A stretch of 64,000 bases of DNA, taken from contig CM076153.1 of NCBI GenBank assembly GCA_038025085.1, positions 5,611,501-5,675,500 on the forward strand, in the 5' to 3' direction. The DNA comes from Tetragonia tetragonoides. Taxonomy: Eukaryota > Streptophyta > Magnoliopsida > Caryophyllales > Aizoaceae. Both the position numbers and the translations under genes were made by a program. This document shows, in pieces, positions 49,806 to 62,391 of this stretch. Below the pieces are notes generated by a model. The model made no database searches, was not told the DNA's origin, and saw only the letters and a program-made list of their open reading frames with translations. The stretch's first letter is position 1, and every line of letters starts with the position of its first letter.

Positions 49806-50208
49806 GAGAGAGTGCCTATGGTTTTGTTGGAAACTTGGAATGTGAAGTGTTCTGTGTTCAAAATTTTGTGACAAGGTTATTACCAAAAAAAAAAATAAAA
49901 TTATGACAAGGGCGGTCCATTAGCACGTGACCAGGGCGTGCAATAATTTTTACAGTTGACATTCAAAAGTTATTTAAAAAATGTCTTTGTGTTTAAAACG
50001 AGGGATTAATTCAGTTTAAAAACGAAACCGTTAAATTAATTCAGTTGTTCCTATAGAAATCATTTTTTACGACACGGATCCCAAGTACTATAATGTTTAT
50101 AGAAAACTTCTTTTAATAATAAACGTTGGATCCCAAAATTATGTTTGACAATTGAAACAATTTATAAAAACAATATTAACTTTGTTGATTTTCCATATTT
50201 ATATTTAA
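49143..50208. other. Upstream region of the Ulp1-N-like gene and spacer
   Basis: No gene seen. Contains a long (AG)n tract at 49751-49802. I looked here for a terminal inverted repeat matching the region before 41157 and saw none. Confidence 0.45.
49751..49802 (+). repeat. (AG)26 microsatellite
   Basis: Uninterrupted AG dinucleotides, then AGTGAGAGAGAGTG. The reverse-strand poly-Ser-Leu frame across it is an artefact. Confidence 0.95.
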
Positions 50209-50467
50209 TACTCCCTCCGTCTCAAAAAACCCCGAATTTTTGTTTTTTCACAGTATCCAAGACACTACTTTGACCTTAAATAACTACAATTATATGAATA
50301 TAAAAATTATAACAATACGATTTTTTGAAAGTACTTTTAAAATTGAATCTAACAAAAGTATTTTCATAATGTGAATCTTTATATATTTTCATAGATTAAT
50401 GGTCAAAGTTTGTTAAGTTTGACCTTCAAAAAACAAAGTTTTAGATTTTTTTGAGACAGAGGGAGTA
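50209..50467. mobile_element. Stowaway-like MITE
   Basis: Begins TA|CTCCCTCCGTCTCAAAAAA and ends TTTTTTTGAGACAGAGGGAG|TA. The ends are perfect inverted repeats over about 19 bp apart from one base, with TA on both sides, the target site of Tc1/mariner elements. About 255 bp between the TAs, AT-rich and non-coding. The internal word ATGGTCAAAGT recurs in the degenerate element at 57571-57729. Confidence 0.85.
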
Positions 50468-50614
50468 TTTTGGCAATTTACGATAATTATGCATACAAAT
50501 TCTGCTTAAGTTAAGATATACTAAATCCATCTAGTTGCCAATCAAATAGTTACATTTGATTAAAAATCTATGTTGTATACCTTTCAACCACTGCATGATC
50601 ATTAGTGGCAACTG

Positions 50615-51190
50615 TGGAGCTGGCAAAACCTGACCCGACCCGAGATTACCGACTTGATCCGCACGATATTAGACTCGCCCGAAACCCGAAAATGTATCAA
50701 TTATCAATATCCGAAATCGATACCAACCCGACCTAGTTCAACCCGACACCCGAATACACCCGTTCTCCGAAATTACACGAAATTGGTAACACCCGACCCC
50801 AAGTTATCCGAAACAGAAATGAACCCGAATTGACTCTACCCGAAACACTAATATATCCGATTCGTAATAACATAATATTCAAAATGATTGAAAAATCACT
50901 AACTAAACATTCATGTAATCATGTATTCCTTATTATTGATTTTTTTTCATATAAAATTGAGTTTTTCATATTATTTTCGACTTTATATGCTCTGAAACAA
51001 GAATTATATTTGACATGATATGAATCGATAACCGAACTAACCCGACCCGAGTTGACCCGTAACCCGACATGAGCATAAACCTGAATCAATCCGACTCGAC
51101 CCAACCCGACCCGATCACTCGTCTAACCTGATATGACCCGAACCCGTAATGACCCGAAACTTAAATGACCCGACCCGATTCCCACCTCTA
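50615..51190. repeat. Degenerate ACCCGA short-unit array
   Basis: Two blocks rich in ACCCGACCCGA, CCCGAAAC and TTGACCCG words (50615-50860 and 51025-51190), separated by a unique AT-rich core. The left edge reads GGCAAAACCTGACCCG. Confidence 0.65.
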
Positions 51191-52270
<1,080 letters not shown>

Positions 52271-52663
52271 TTGTTGTTCATTGCCTTGAAGATGTCTTAT
52301 GTCTTATTATATAACTACGTCGATGCCCGTGAGTATGCCCGTGCATTGCACCAATTAGTTGTACTCGTATATATCAAATGGGGTAAGTTTAATGACGATG
52401 ATCATCATTCCAATCTTCCATTGCTTTTATTTGTACAAAAAAACCGTGATTGCTTATAGCATTAAGGTTAGGGCTGTAGGTTGTTACTACGTTATTCTTA
52501 AATACAAGATGGCTGTTTGATCTCCATTTGAACAGTTCAACCATTACTTATTTTGAAGTCTCCAGTACAACTGTATAAAGGTTAATTGGTTTTCAATCAC
52601 TTAAATTAGAAACATATAGACGATATAGTCCTTTCTCTCCTTTAAAAACTCCACCCTACTCTC

Positions 52664-54071
52664 ATGGAGGAACAAGATCCACAACGCCACCTGCTGAATC
52701 AACCTATAATACCTGGGTCAGAGGCTGAAATAAGGGAACTGTTTCCCAATGTGATGCTGGAATGGCTTTTGAAACCAATTCCTCCATGGGAGAAACTCAC
52801 CATTAATTTCGAAGAAAGGGGGGAGTTCCACTTGTTCCAAAGACCCTGGCTGGGTCCGCCGGAAGTGGAAACAAAATTGCTTATTACGTGAGGCTGCAGG
52901 ATGGCTCGCTTGCTCAACCCAGGCCTTCAGTGATTCGAGATCTGATTCTAAACCCCCAAAAGGCCAGAGGAGAACTCTGGGAGTTGCTTATGAGTGACAT
53001 CGATAGCGACGGAAATCAAAGCCCTCTAAAACATGCACACCTTTTCAACATAGAGGACGACAGTTACCAGCGTCGCGCCAAGCTTCAGACCGCGATTTCA
53101 GTTATGCGCTCAATGAAAGAAGAGGAGACCACACTGGTGCCTCCGGGCCTGAAGACTCTTGTCGACCGTCCCATGAATTTACGTCAGTCCGTCGTTGGCT
53201 GCCTGTTGAACTCCATAACGACAAGGGCTCTCATGGCAGCGTATTCCAACTCCGTCCAGGTATGCATTTTCCAGGAACTGTTATACTCCTATTCCTTTTT
53301 CTATGCTACAAAATTAACCGTTTATTACGCTGCTTCTAAGGCTCCATTGAACAATTAGTATGTAGTGTTTTTATAGGAAGAACCGTATAGTGAAACCTTG
53401 TTTGTTTATAGTGGATATAAAAGTATAAAATCTTGAATTTTATATTTATATGGTAACAATTGAATGCTATTATGTAGTATTGATTTATTGAATAATAAGA
53501 AAGTATTTCAATACGTTGTGTGAAGGTGTACAAGTTGCAAATGGATGCAAAGCAGGTGGAATTCTTCATTAAACTGAAACAAATCCGACGCTTTTTTAAA
53601 TTCATTCACGTGTACGATTGCTATGTGGTGACACAACCAAGGTTTTGGAGGATCATCCCACAAAATGAAGTGATAGATGCTTGGGATGAACAGAAGCTGG
53701 AACTACACCCTCACCTGGCAAAACGCCCCTATCTAAATTACAATGCGAACTACATTATCTGGAATGCTAGGGGAATCGCAAGACCGTCTTTCCGGCATAA
53801 CTTCCTGTTTTTTGCTCAGCAATTCAGGCCAAATGTGTTCATTACCACGGAGACCCAAGTTGGACGTTCGAATACCAAAACTATAATCGATGGTCTTCCA
53901 TTTAACCATTGGGTTCTTATGGAACCGGATGGTTTCAACAGTGGGGTTCTAGTGCTTTGGACTGATCAAATACAGTTCAACGTCGTGAAATGCAATGGGA
54001 ATATATTCCATGGTTTAGTACAGGGCAAATTGGAAGAGTATGATGCTGGTGTCCAAGGTAATAATAGCTAG
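52664..54071 (+). pseudogene. Unnamed gene with truncated LINE-type endonuclease region (plus copy)
   Basis: Exon 1 is 52664-53259 and exon 2 53526-54071; the intron has GT..AG and is phase 0. Exon 1 encodes an unknown region (start MEEQDPQRHLLNQ, later PSVIRDLILNP). A frame change in or near the AACAAAATTGC run (about 52875-52885) breaks it into 52664-52891 and the following frame. Exon 2 encodes a helical part, then NYIIWNARGIARPSF, TTETQVGRSNT, DGLPFNHWVLMEPDGF and GVLVLW, ending HGLVQ plus 15 residues. That is the first half of the endonuclease/exonuclease/phosphatase fold of plant LINE ORF2, with the Asn and Glu motifs. The later catalytic His/Asp motifs are missing, so no nuclease activity is expected. 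It shares its whole layout with the minus-strand copy at 55365-56455. Confidence 0.6.
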
Positions 54072-55364
54072 TACAAAACAATCTTTTTTTTTTCTTTTAT
54101 ACACTGATTGATATTTTATTTTGCTTTTTCATTTCATTAGTTGTGGCGGACTCGGACTGAGGATAGGATGAATGGATGATGTATTGATGTAGATGTATCA
54201 GGTAATAAGGTTTATAAAGTATTTTCTCCACTAGTTTTTATCCTGTTGAACGCCTTTAGATGTATCAGGTAATTAGGTATAAATTCGTCGGCTTCATTTT
54301 ATTTATGTCTTTCACAATTTTCAATTTGTTAATTGAACATATGCGTTCATTTTATATATAAACTAATTTCTATTTCCATATTTCACGTTACTAGGTGATA
54401 TTTTGGCATATCAATTTGAAGCATCCACGGGAGAATATATTTTGGATTTCATGAAGTGGAGCGTGGTTCGTTTTAGCAGTTTGGTTATTTACTTACTTGC
54501 GCTGATTTACCATTATTATTCGCCACGCACTCATCCCAGTTTGTAATGTTTTGGGTAGAAACAAATTTCATTATGTTTCTTTCAACTTTCATCAATGGCC
54601 TTGTAATATACAGAACCAACCCCCCAATGCTATGCTTGTATCCTTTTGCTAGGTTGTCAACAAAAATTATCAAAAACTTCCGTTAAAAATGTATTAGTGT
54701 TTGTGATAAAAAAGATATTTAAATGTATTAATGTGCAAAACGAGCCATTAAATGAATTCTGTTTTGTGCAGCTCAATGGTTTTAAAAACCCATTTTTCCG
54801 TTGCGTTGAATTTCCGTTCCGTTGAATTCCCTTTCCTTTACCCTCTGTTTTGTTATTTGCATCAATTCAAAAAACTCTGTTGTTCACTTGTTCCTAACTT
54901 CCTATATATTAAGTACAATAACATTATGAATGGTATTAATTAGTCCTTGGTACAAAAGATATTCGCTTTTGCCAATACCTTATACTACTAATCAACTGCG
55001 GATCTGACTTAGTCACGTAGTATAAAGAGTAGTAATGTTATATATTCACATTGTTCCTACGAATTTATGTATGACGTATTATATACAACTATTTAGAAAA
55101 GCCAAATCACAATTGCATCATTACAAATTACGAATTATGGAGTACAACTCAATTCAATACATTAGATAAGAAGCACTAAGGGGTAATTCAGAAACTCATC
55201 AAAATTCATAGTAAATTTCATGTTACAGAAATTAAAATATGCACTACACGTGAGGATTGAGAAATCCTCAGGGTTGATTGTAGTCAAAATGTTGCATACT
55301 TCATCGGCAGGGTGACCTTGTTCTTTGAATTTATGTTCCAGGCTTCATCAAATCCATTACTCGA
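54072..55364. other. Spacer between the two convergent endonuclease-fragment genes
   Basis: No gene seen. A duplicated phrase TAGATGTATCAGGTAAT(A/T)AGGT occurs near 54191 and 54255. No poly-A tail or target duplication was found that would mark either copy as a recent retroposon. Confidence 0.4.
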
Positions 55365-56455
55365 TTATGTTGTTGCACACTGCACAATTCCGTGGAGTCT
55401 ATACATATTTTTACCCACCTCGTCAAACATTAACTTATTAGACCATAGGATCAATACTCCTCCAGTAAATCCTTGGGGTTCCATTAGTGACCACCGCTCA
55501 AACGGTAATCCTCTCACGATGTTCTGAGTATTAGCTCTACTCACCCGGGTTTCAGTTAGAATGACAAGCTCAGGATTGTGTAATTGACAAAGGTACAAGA
55601 AATTAGATTTGAATGACGGTCTAGCAATCCCTCGCACATTCCATGCAAGTATATTCATTCCATACTCAAGATATGGGGTTTTAAAGAAGGCTGGGTGATT
55701 TATCTTTTCCCTGTCGTCCAACTCGTCCACTATCTTCTTCAGCCCTGGGACCTTCAAGAACCTATTCCGAATTTCCATTCTCAACCGATAGTATCTGCAC
55801 ATCCTTGGGTTGTAAGTGATTGACCAGTTGATGATAAGATCTAACTGTTTCGAGCTTTTGTTCAATGTGTATAGAGCCAGTGCATTGGTGAAGCTTAAAA
55901 TCGTTGTTCTCACATATTCTGAGTTCAACTGATAGCAATCTTTCAATTGAGGGAGAATTGAGGGAGGGTCTAAGAAGAGCTCGAACTCCCGGAGCACACC
56001 TGGCTCGGATTTAGCTGCTCCTATTGAGCGGAGGGGGCGTAATCGATTCTCTGCAACTTCATCTTCCCACAAGTTTTGATCAGACAATCCATGAGGTGAG
56101 CCGGTACCACTTCGTCTTTCCGATTTATCATGTGTAGATTTATCAAATCTAAGGGTATCTGCCTAGGATTGAGCAGGATATCGCAGACCATCTTGTTTGG
56201 CACCTTTACAAACGTTCCGTTGGAACGTGGTGCCAGAAACGTTGTGGCAGTAAGGAAGGTCTCCTGATGAAGGTTCATCTCTGGCTTGGGAAGTTCGAAG
56301 AATTGAACGAGGGTGCTGGGAGAATAACTCAAAGAGCATGGTTCGGGACGTGGATGAGTGTTGAATAACTCTGCTGATGATGGCGGAGGTTGCTTGTACT
56401 CAGATGCAATAGTTTGTTGTTGTGGCGGGTTGTTGGAGGTGTTTTGGCTTTCCAT
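55365..56455 (-). pseudogene. Unnamed gene with truncated LINE-type endonuclease region (minus copy)
   Basis: It starts at ATG 56455 (MESQNTSNNPPQQQ) with a Pro/Gln/Ser-rich leader, then PNKMVCDILLNPRQIP, which parallels PSVIRDLILNPQKA of the plus copy. The first frame stops at 56021 while the second is open up to 56087, so the frame shifts within 56021-56087. The second frame runs through a helical region (INWSITYNPRMCRYYRLR) to PYLEYGMNILAWNVRGIARP, LTETRVSRANT, RGLPFERWSLMEPQGF and GGVLILW, and ends HGIVQCATT. Homology stops at the same place as in the plus copy (HG-x-VQ). There is no intron where the plus copy has one, since the exon junction region reads through. The endonuclease fold is incomplete, with no reverse transcriptase. 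Function unknown. Confidence 0.6.
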
Positions 56456-57256
56456 GGCGACACGATTCGGTGATGAAGTGAGAGGAGATATATGAGGGGA
56501 TTTAAAGCGGCCGAGAATTAGATATTTTTGTTAGGTAGGGTAAGTAACTTCGAGTGTAACATGTAAATATGATTGTTCCAAACATGTAAATTAAAAGTAT
56601 CATAGGAACAACGGAGCGTCAATATATACAAGAATGGTAGGTTCAGCAACTACAAATTGTATGCGTACAGAATAACTACTCCAATGGTCCGTTGTTCCAA
56701 ATAATATGTAATAAACATATCTTAAGATGATAAATCATGCATGAGTGACGTGAGTCATTTTTTAAAACGTATCCTTTGGTTCTTCGTGGAAATTAAATAT
56801 GTATGCTGTCTCTTACGATTAACTGTTGTTTCCATTGTACATGTCACTTTGATCATTAACCATTGTCTCATAATTTTTTAATCGCTTTCTCGTTCTCACC
56901 CATTTGTCAGTGAATGAATACTTGAAAATAGATAAATTAATGGGACCTCATAAATGGAAAAAAAATGTAATCCACTTACATAAATATATATTATCGAAAT
57001 TTCCACTTACATCAATTACCAAGTGGGGATCACATCGGACCTTAAACATCTAACAAATCTGATGCCAACACCAACTTAGGAACAATTTCAAGTACAAGTA
57101 CGTACGAATAATCCTTACTAACAAAAGCCATTATCCGTTTCTAACATATCTAAACGGTTGGTCTTACCTCTTACGTTTCTAACATCATTCTTACTAACAA
57201 AGTAGACTAAATATCTTTTAGACTTGTTCCTCTAATCTTCAAACTAATTGCTATCT

Positions 57257-57496
57257 TTATATTCCATTGTTAAGACGTTCAGACCTCCTTACCTCATGCT
57301 TAATCAGAATATCATCCGCAACGGGAAGGGGAGCAAATCTCTGAAACATCTCCCTTGATTCAGGGTTTACGAGGTCGAGGTACATATGGTTGTGCTCTTC
57401 GTCGTACATCTTATTCAACGTTGTTGTCTCCAACTCGCAGTTGTCGATGATACGCCCAACAGTCACAATGCATGTGCGGAGCATTAGCTCCCTCAT
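57257..57496 (-). other. Orphan ORF, possible exon of a decayed gene
   Basis: A 79-residue frame of normal composition (CIVTVGRIIDNCELETTTL, MYLDLVNPESREMFQRF, PVADDILIKHE). The reading is open further upstream (RRKLEIRIF) to about 57541, and a donor-like GAG|GTAAGG follows at about 57290, so it may be an internal exon of some 240 bp. No partner exons or family recognised. Confidence 0.3.
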
Positions 57497-57570
57497 GAAG
57501 ATCCTAATCTCAAGCTTTCTCCGTGCATGACTTTTGTTTATCCTCTAAACAACGCACTCTTACAATGTAA

Positions 57571-57729
57571 ATATACTACTGTTGGATTCGTTTTAATTAG
57601 TACTTTTGGAAAATCTATTTTTTTGATAGTTTAAGTTTTCATATAAACACAAATATTTATGGTCAAAGTAGTGAATTGGTGACCGTGCAAAAGTTAATGT
57701 TACCATTTTTTACAAACGGATGGAGTATT
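57571..57729. mobile_element. Degenerate Stowaway-like MITE
   Basis: The right end reads ACAAACGGATGGAGTA, a typical Stowaway terminus; the left end TACTACTGTTGGATTCG is its weak inverse. The internal ATGGTCAAAGTAG matches the element at 50209. Confidence 0.45.
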
Positions 57730-58059
57730 ATTTATCGCTTTAGAAAATTACAAGTTCTAATAAATAATTCATGCCAAAACCTATATTTCTGTTTTATTTA
57801 AATGAAATTTTAGGAGGGAGTGAATGAGAGGGCTCGATTGATGTTTTGGAGGCTCCTCGTGAGACCTACATTGTAAATATAAAATTAGATTCCTTTTATT
57901 AGAAAATAATACTTCAAATCTACTTATCTCTTTAATTTATTGGTCCTATATAAATATTTATCGGTGTTCGGATGTACAAATGGAATTGGGTAAAGCGTAA
58001 ACGGTAAAGGGTAGCACATGAACTTGAACACTTGAACCCGATATCTCGCTTAAAGATGG

Positions 58060-58315
58060 TTTCGTGCCGTGCTCGCGCCTTGCCGTCGTGCTTTGGAACA
58101 ATGTCGTTCCGTGGCTGGTCTTTTAAAAAGTGCCGGTGCTCGTGCTTTGTCTTGTTGCCGAGCATCGTCTCGCGTCTTGTCGTGCCTGCTCTTTTAAAAG
58201 GTGACCGTGCTCGTGCTTTTGTCGTGTCGTGCCCATGCTTTTTTCAAATAATATTAAAAATTTCGTCGTGCCGTGCCGTGCCCTACCGTGCTTTATTTTC
58301 AAAATTCATGCCCGG
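58060..58315. repeat. Degenerate CGTGCCGTGCT short-unit array
   Basis: Imperfect CGTGC, TCGTGC and CGTGCCGTGCCGTGCC words; GC-rich in an AT-rich setting. Confidence 0.6.
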
Positions 58316-58649
58316 GCCTAGCCATAATGTTTCTATATATACTTTACTTGCAATCATTGCAGTCATTGAATACGACTAACCTTTTGCTAGTTGGATTACA
58401 TATAGGAACCCCAGAATGATCTTAAACAGTCTAACAAGTGATGTTATATATATGTTGATTTTTTAGTGTTCCTATATTATTATAATTTATAGACTTAAGT
58501 TTCAATCATTCCGATCATTCAATATGATTACCCTTTACGGGGTCGTATTACAGATAAGTATCACCATGTTGATCTTATTTTGTATAATAATTGGTTTTGA
58601 TCGTTTATATAACTATGATATGACATTTGTTAATAGTGTCCCTATATAA

Positions 58650-58870
58650 TGTCACTACAACAATTAGTCACTTGGGCCACAAATTTCATCACGGGAGGTA
58701 AATATTGTGACCAATTTTTTCTGGTTTATTGAAATGGCCAAGAAAAATTATTTTATAGCCATTTCCAAGAAAATTGCCACGGGCAAAAAAAATTTATGCC
58801 AATTTTTTCGGGTTTTCTGAATTTGCCACGGGCAAAATAATTTTATGCTCGTTTATATAACTATTAATTA
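58650..58870. mobile_element. CACTA-like terminal fragment
   Basis: Starts CACTACAACAATTAG, resembling CACTA transposon ends. Inside is a repeated unit TTGCCACGGGCAAAA...AATTTTATGC (58765-58860), like the subterminal repeats of such elements. No opposite end found. Confidence 0.35.
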
Positions 58871-59335
58871 AATGAACTTCAAGTATTTGTTCAAGGTAAG
58901 ACTAGATCCATATTAATTATCAAAAATAAAAAAATAACACTAGATATGGTAATTGACCGAATCAAGTAACTCGGTCAATTACCATGAAAATAATCTTTTC
59001 AAGTCAAAAACGTGTTCAAGATTAAAGAAAGTTTAAAGACGGCCTCTGAAAACTCCATTGTTCCAAGGGAAAGATAACTTACTGACATATGGAGACTAAG
59101 CAATACTTACAAAAGGTGACGTGTTAAAAGCACAGACCCTCATCGGTCTCGAAAACAAACTTAAAGACTTTCAATCTACCCCTTTTATAAGAACAAAACC
59201 ATAAAACTACCCCGTGTTAAAAGATAACTTGCAAGGTTTATTACAAATGCCTTAATTGAAAAGATTAAAAACTCTGCCTTTTTGCCATCCCTATCTCGCC
59301 CAAACTAACTTACTAAGAAATTTGAGTGAAACTCC

Positions 59336-60576
59336 ATGGCCGAAATTCAAATGGTGGTGATGACTCCTCTAACTAACCTTCACAATGATGTGTTGAGGGA
59401 GATAATCGAGAGGGTGGCGAAGGATTCATGCAAGGATTATTTGAGTTTAACGTCAAGGTAAAATTTTTTATGTTTATTTTTCCACCATATGTGCTTTCGT
59501 GAGTTCGTCCTGCTATTTATGAATTATGATTTCAGATATTACGTATTGTCCGATTTAATTATGCAAATGTGTGATTTTCTAAATAATTTGACATACGTGA
59601 TTACACTCACGAATTCGCCGATTGAACTCAAATTATATTGATCATAAAAAAATGAGATGCCATGGAATGATTGTTCTGCGTGTATTTAAACTTTTATTTA
59701 TATTCATTTGCCTAAAATGTGGAATTCCAACCATTAATAAATGTTTATTTGCTTATACTGCGTTACTTGATTCTCCAAATTTTATGTATTTCGTAGGAAC
59801 AACCGTATATAATTATCCAGTATACAGCTAATTCTATTTATAATACCTTTATCGATTAATAAATTTAATTGTAACAAACATTTCAATTAGAAGGCGTGTT
59901 TTAAGATTTTTTAATACTTTTTCATAGTTGCACACAAATGAGGAAGCTTGGTGATGAAAAACATATTCTTCAGAAAGTGAGGTGGAACAATATTGAGAAG
60001 AGCCCTTTACACCACACACCAATGTGGGACTATTTATAGAAGTGTGTAAAGAATGAAAACCTAAACGCCATGTACTTCAAAGGATTGGTAAGACTTAAGA
60101 CATTTCATTCAAATGTTATTCGGCAATATATAACATTGTTTGGTACATCTAATATCAATCGGACTTTATTTCTGTAATATGATTTGCAATGTTATTATTT
60201 TAAGTATTTCAAGATCAAATTTGGTCAGCATTGGTTACACCGTGCATATCGACAAGGGCATGCGAGGGCGGAATACATTCTGAGCTTAATCTACCTCCTA
60301 TCTAACAATGAGCGTAAGTTTAAAGCTGACTTGTCGATGATGGCTTCTGCTTACGAAAAATTGGGTGAAGCTGGTTTGCAAGACGTGAGAAGCAGCCTCC
60401 CTTATTATGAGTCAACTTGGATGTCTCCAAAGATATTATTCACTTGGCCAAAACTTAATCCAAAAGACTGTTTAGACGAATACTCAAAGCAAGTTTTTCA
60501 GCTTTGTAGGTGTGAGTTAAGTCTTTTCGCTAAGTTTCTGGGCAATAACCACTACCACAAATTCTATATGGACTGA
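59336..60576 (+). pseudogene. F-box/Sel1-like gene, inactivated upstream copy
   Basis: Exons 59336-59457 (122 bp), 59928-60087 (160 bp) and 60190-60576 align with the intact neighbour at 62392-63768, which has the same exon sizes for exons 1 and 2. Exon 1 encodes an F-box-like start (TPLTNLHNDVLREIIERVAK). Exon 3 encodes WLHRAYRQGHARAEYILSLIYLL, a Sel1/TPR-type helix pair, and a C-terminal CRCELSLFAKFL. Lesions: TAG at 60037-60039, where the neighbour has a Tyr codon (FLYKC versus YL-stop-KC), and the exon 3 acceptor is AA at 60188-60189 where the neighbour has TGCAG. Each alone would disrupt the product. The rest of the frame is well kept, so inactivation looks recent. Confidence 0.8.
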
Positions 60577-60904
60577 ATGTTTGACAGCTGTGGTGTTATT
60601 AGGGCCTTATGGGAACTATTGTTATATTAAAATCCTCTCTCCCCTGTTTTGTTTATCGTTTATAACGGTTGGTGGTGTTATAAAGGTATTAGGAGGGGTG
60701 TGAATCTGATGTATGAACTATGAATATGAAGTACTAAACATGCAAGTTTCCCGACTTTTGTAGCCCTGTCTATCGTATATGGAATACTATTAATATACAA
60801 ATGCAGATAAATAGTGTTGGGTGTAGTTATTTGCTTATATTATCCAGTATCGTTGTTACTATTTAAAGGCTTCATTATGGTTATGATCTTATGACCTAGG
60901 GTGC

Positions 60905-61270
<366 letters not shown>

Positions 61271-62391
61271 AACGCACCCCTATTACAAGAATTTTAGACT
61301 AGTGCTGTGAAGTGATTTGTTACACCTTTGCCATGCGTAACATGTAAATATGGCACCTTACAAATAGTGGTCCAAATTGCAACATGTGCAGATGATATTT
61401 TATATTGGAACAATGAGAGATTGACATTTGAATGGTTTTTGCACATGTTCCTCAAAAAAAAAAAAATATAAAAAAAGATTTTTGCACATGAATTAAGAAA
61501 ATCATTAAATAGTCTCAATTTAAACAAAAATAGTTTTATGTTTAGAGTTGTTTACTAAATTACCCTTTTACCTTAGATTTGATAAAGAAAACAAGACAAT
61601 TGGAACTCTAAAATGACTTTTTCAATGTGAGAGAATTTAAGAATGGGTAAAAACTAATAAATGCTTTATTGAAACTCTACAATGACTTATATTATGGGGG
61701 AAAAATAATTTTCTAGTTTTTAAGATTGTTTCGGAAATTCATGTACTGTTTTTTGTATCCAAAATAGAAGACCAATAGTCATGTAGTCAACAAATATATG
61801 ATCAACGATCTATTTAAAATGTGATTGAGGATAAAAATTATGAATGTAATACAACGGCTAATTTTGTACCGTTTATTTTTTTTAATTCTGTTTCTTCTTT
61901 TAGAATATAGTAAATTTATTGATATGTATATGTAGAGGAGTTGCCTATATTCACACATTGTAATCTTACATATTTTAGAGGTGAACAGAATTACAGAATG
62001 CCTGCTAGAAAGTAATAATAGCGTTGCTAATAAATTGATGACAAATAATAAGACCCAATACACCTTGGCTTGTGACGTTTTCAAACGTCATCAATTTATT
62101 GACAGTTACAAGGCAGTCATTATAGCGTTGTTCCCAGACTACCAAAGTCTACTGCCAGTTATGACTTGAGTAGAGATAGAGATAGAGAAGATACATTAAT
62201 AATGCTGCCACATTGGGTTATCGAAAGATGATTGTGTTGTTGAATTATAATCTGCCACTTTATCACACTCCATCTACCAACGCAAGGATATTATTTCATC
62301 TCCCATCCCATTTAAGCCCAACACATCTTTTTGCTCTCCAATTTTTGTTCTCCCTTAATGTGACAATAATAAAATTAAAAACTAGTGATCA

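Larger units (their letters stand above)
56456..59335. other. Gene-poor stretch with MITE and array fragments
   Basis: Apart from the orphan frame at 57257-57496, the degenerate MITE at 57571, the CGTGC array at 58060 and the CACTA-like end at 58650, I see only AT-rich DNA. Confidence 0.4.

Noticed and set aside
49596..49886. Minus-strand frame with Ser-Leu repeats
   Set aside because: Translation of the (AG)n tract.
40870..49960. Terminal inverted repeats enclosing the FAR1 and Ulp1-N-like genes
   Set aside because: Comparing 40.87-41.1 kb with the reverse complement of 49.2-50.0 kb gave only weak word matches (CACGTG, GGGTG), not a repeat.
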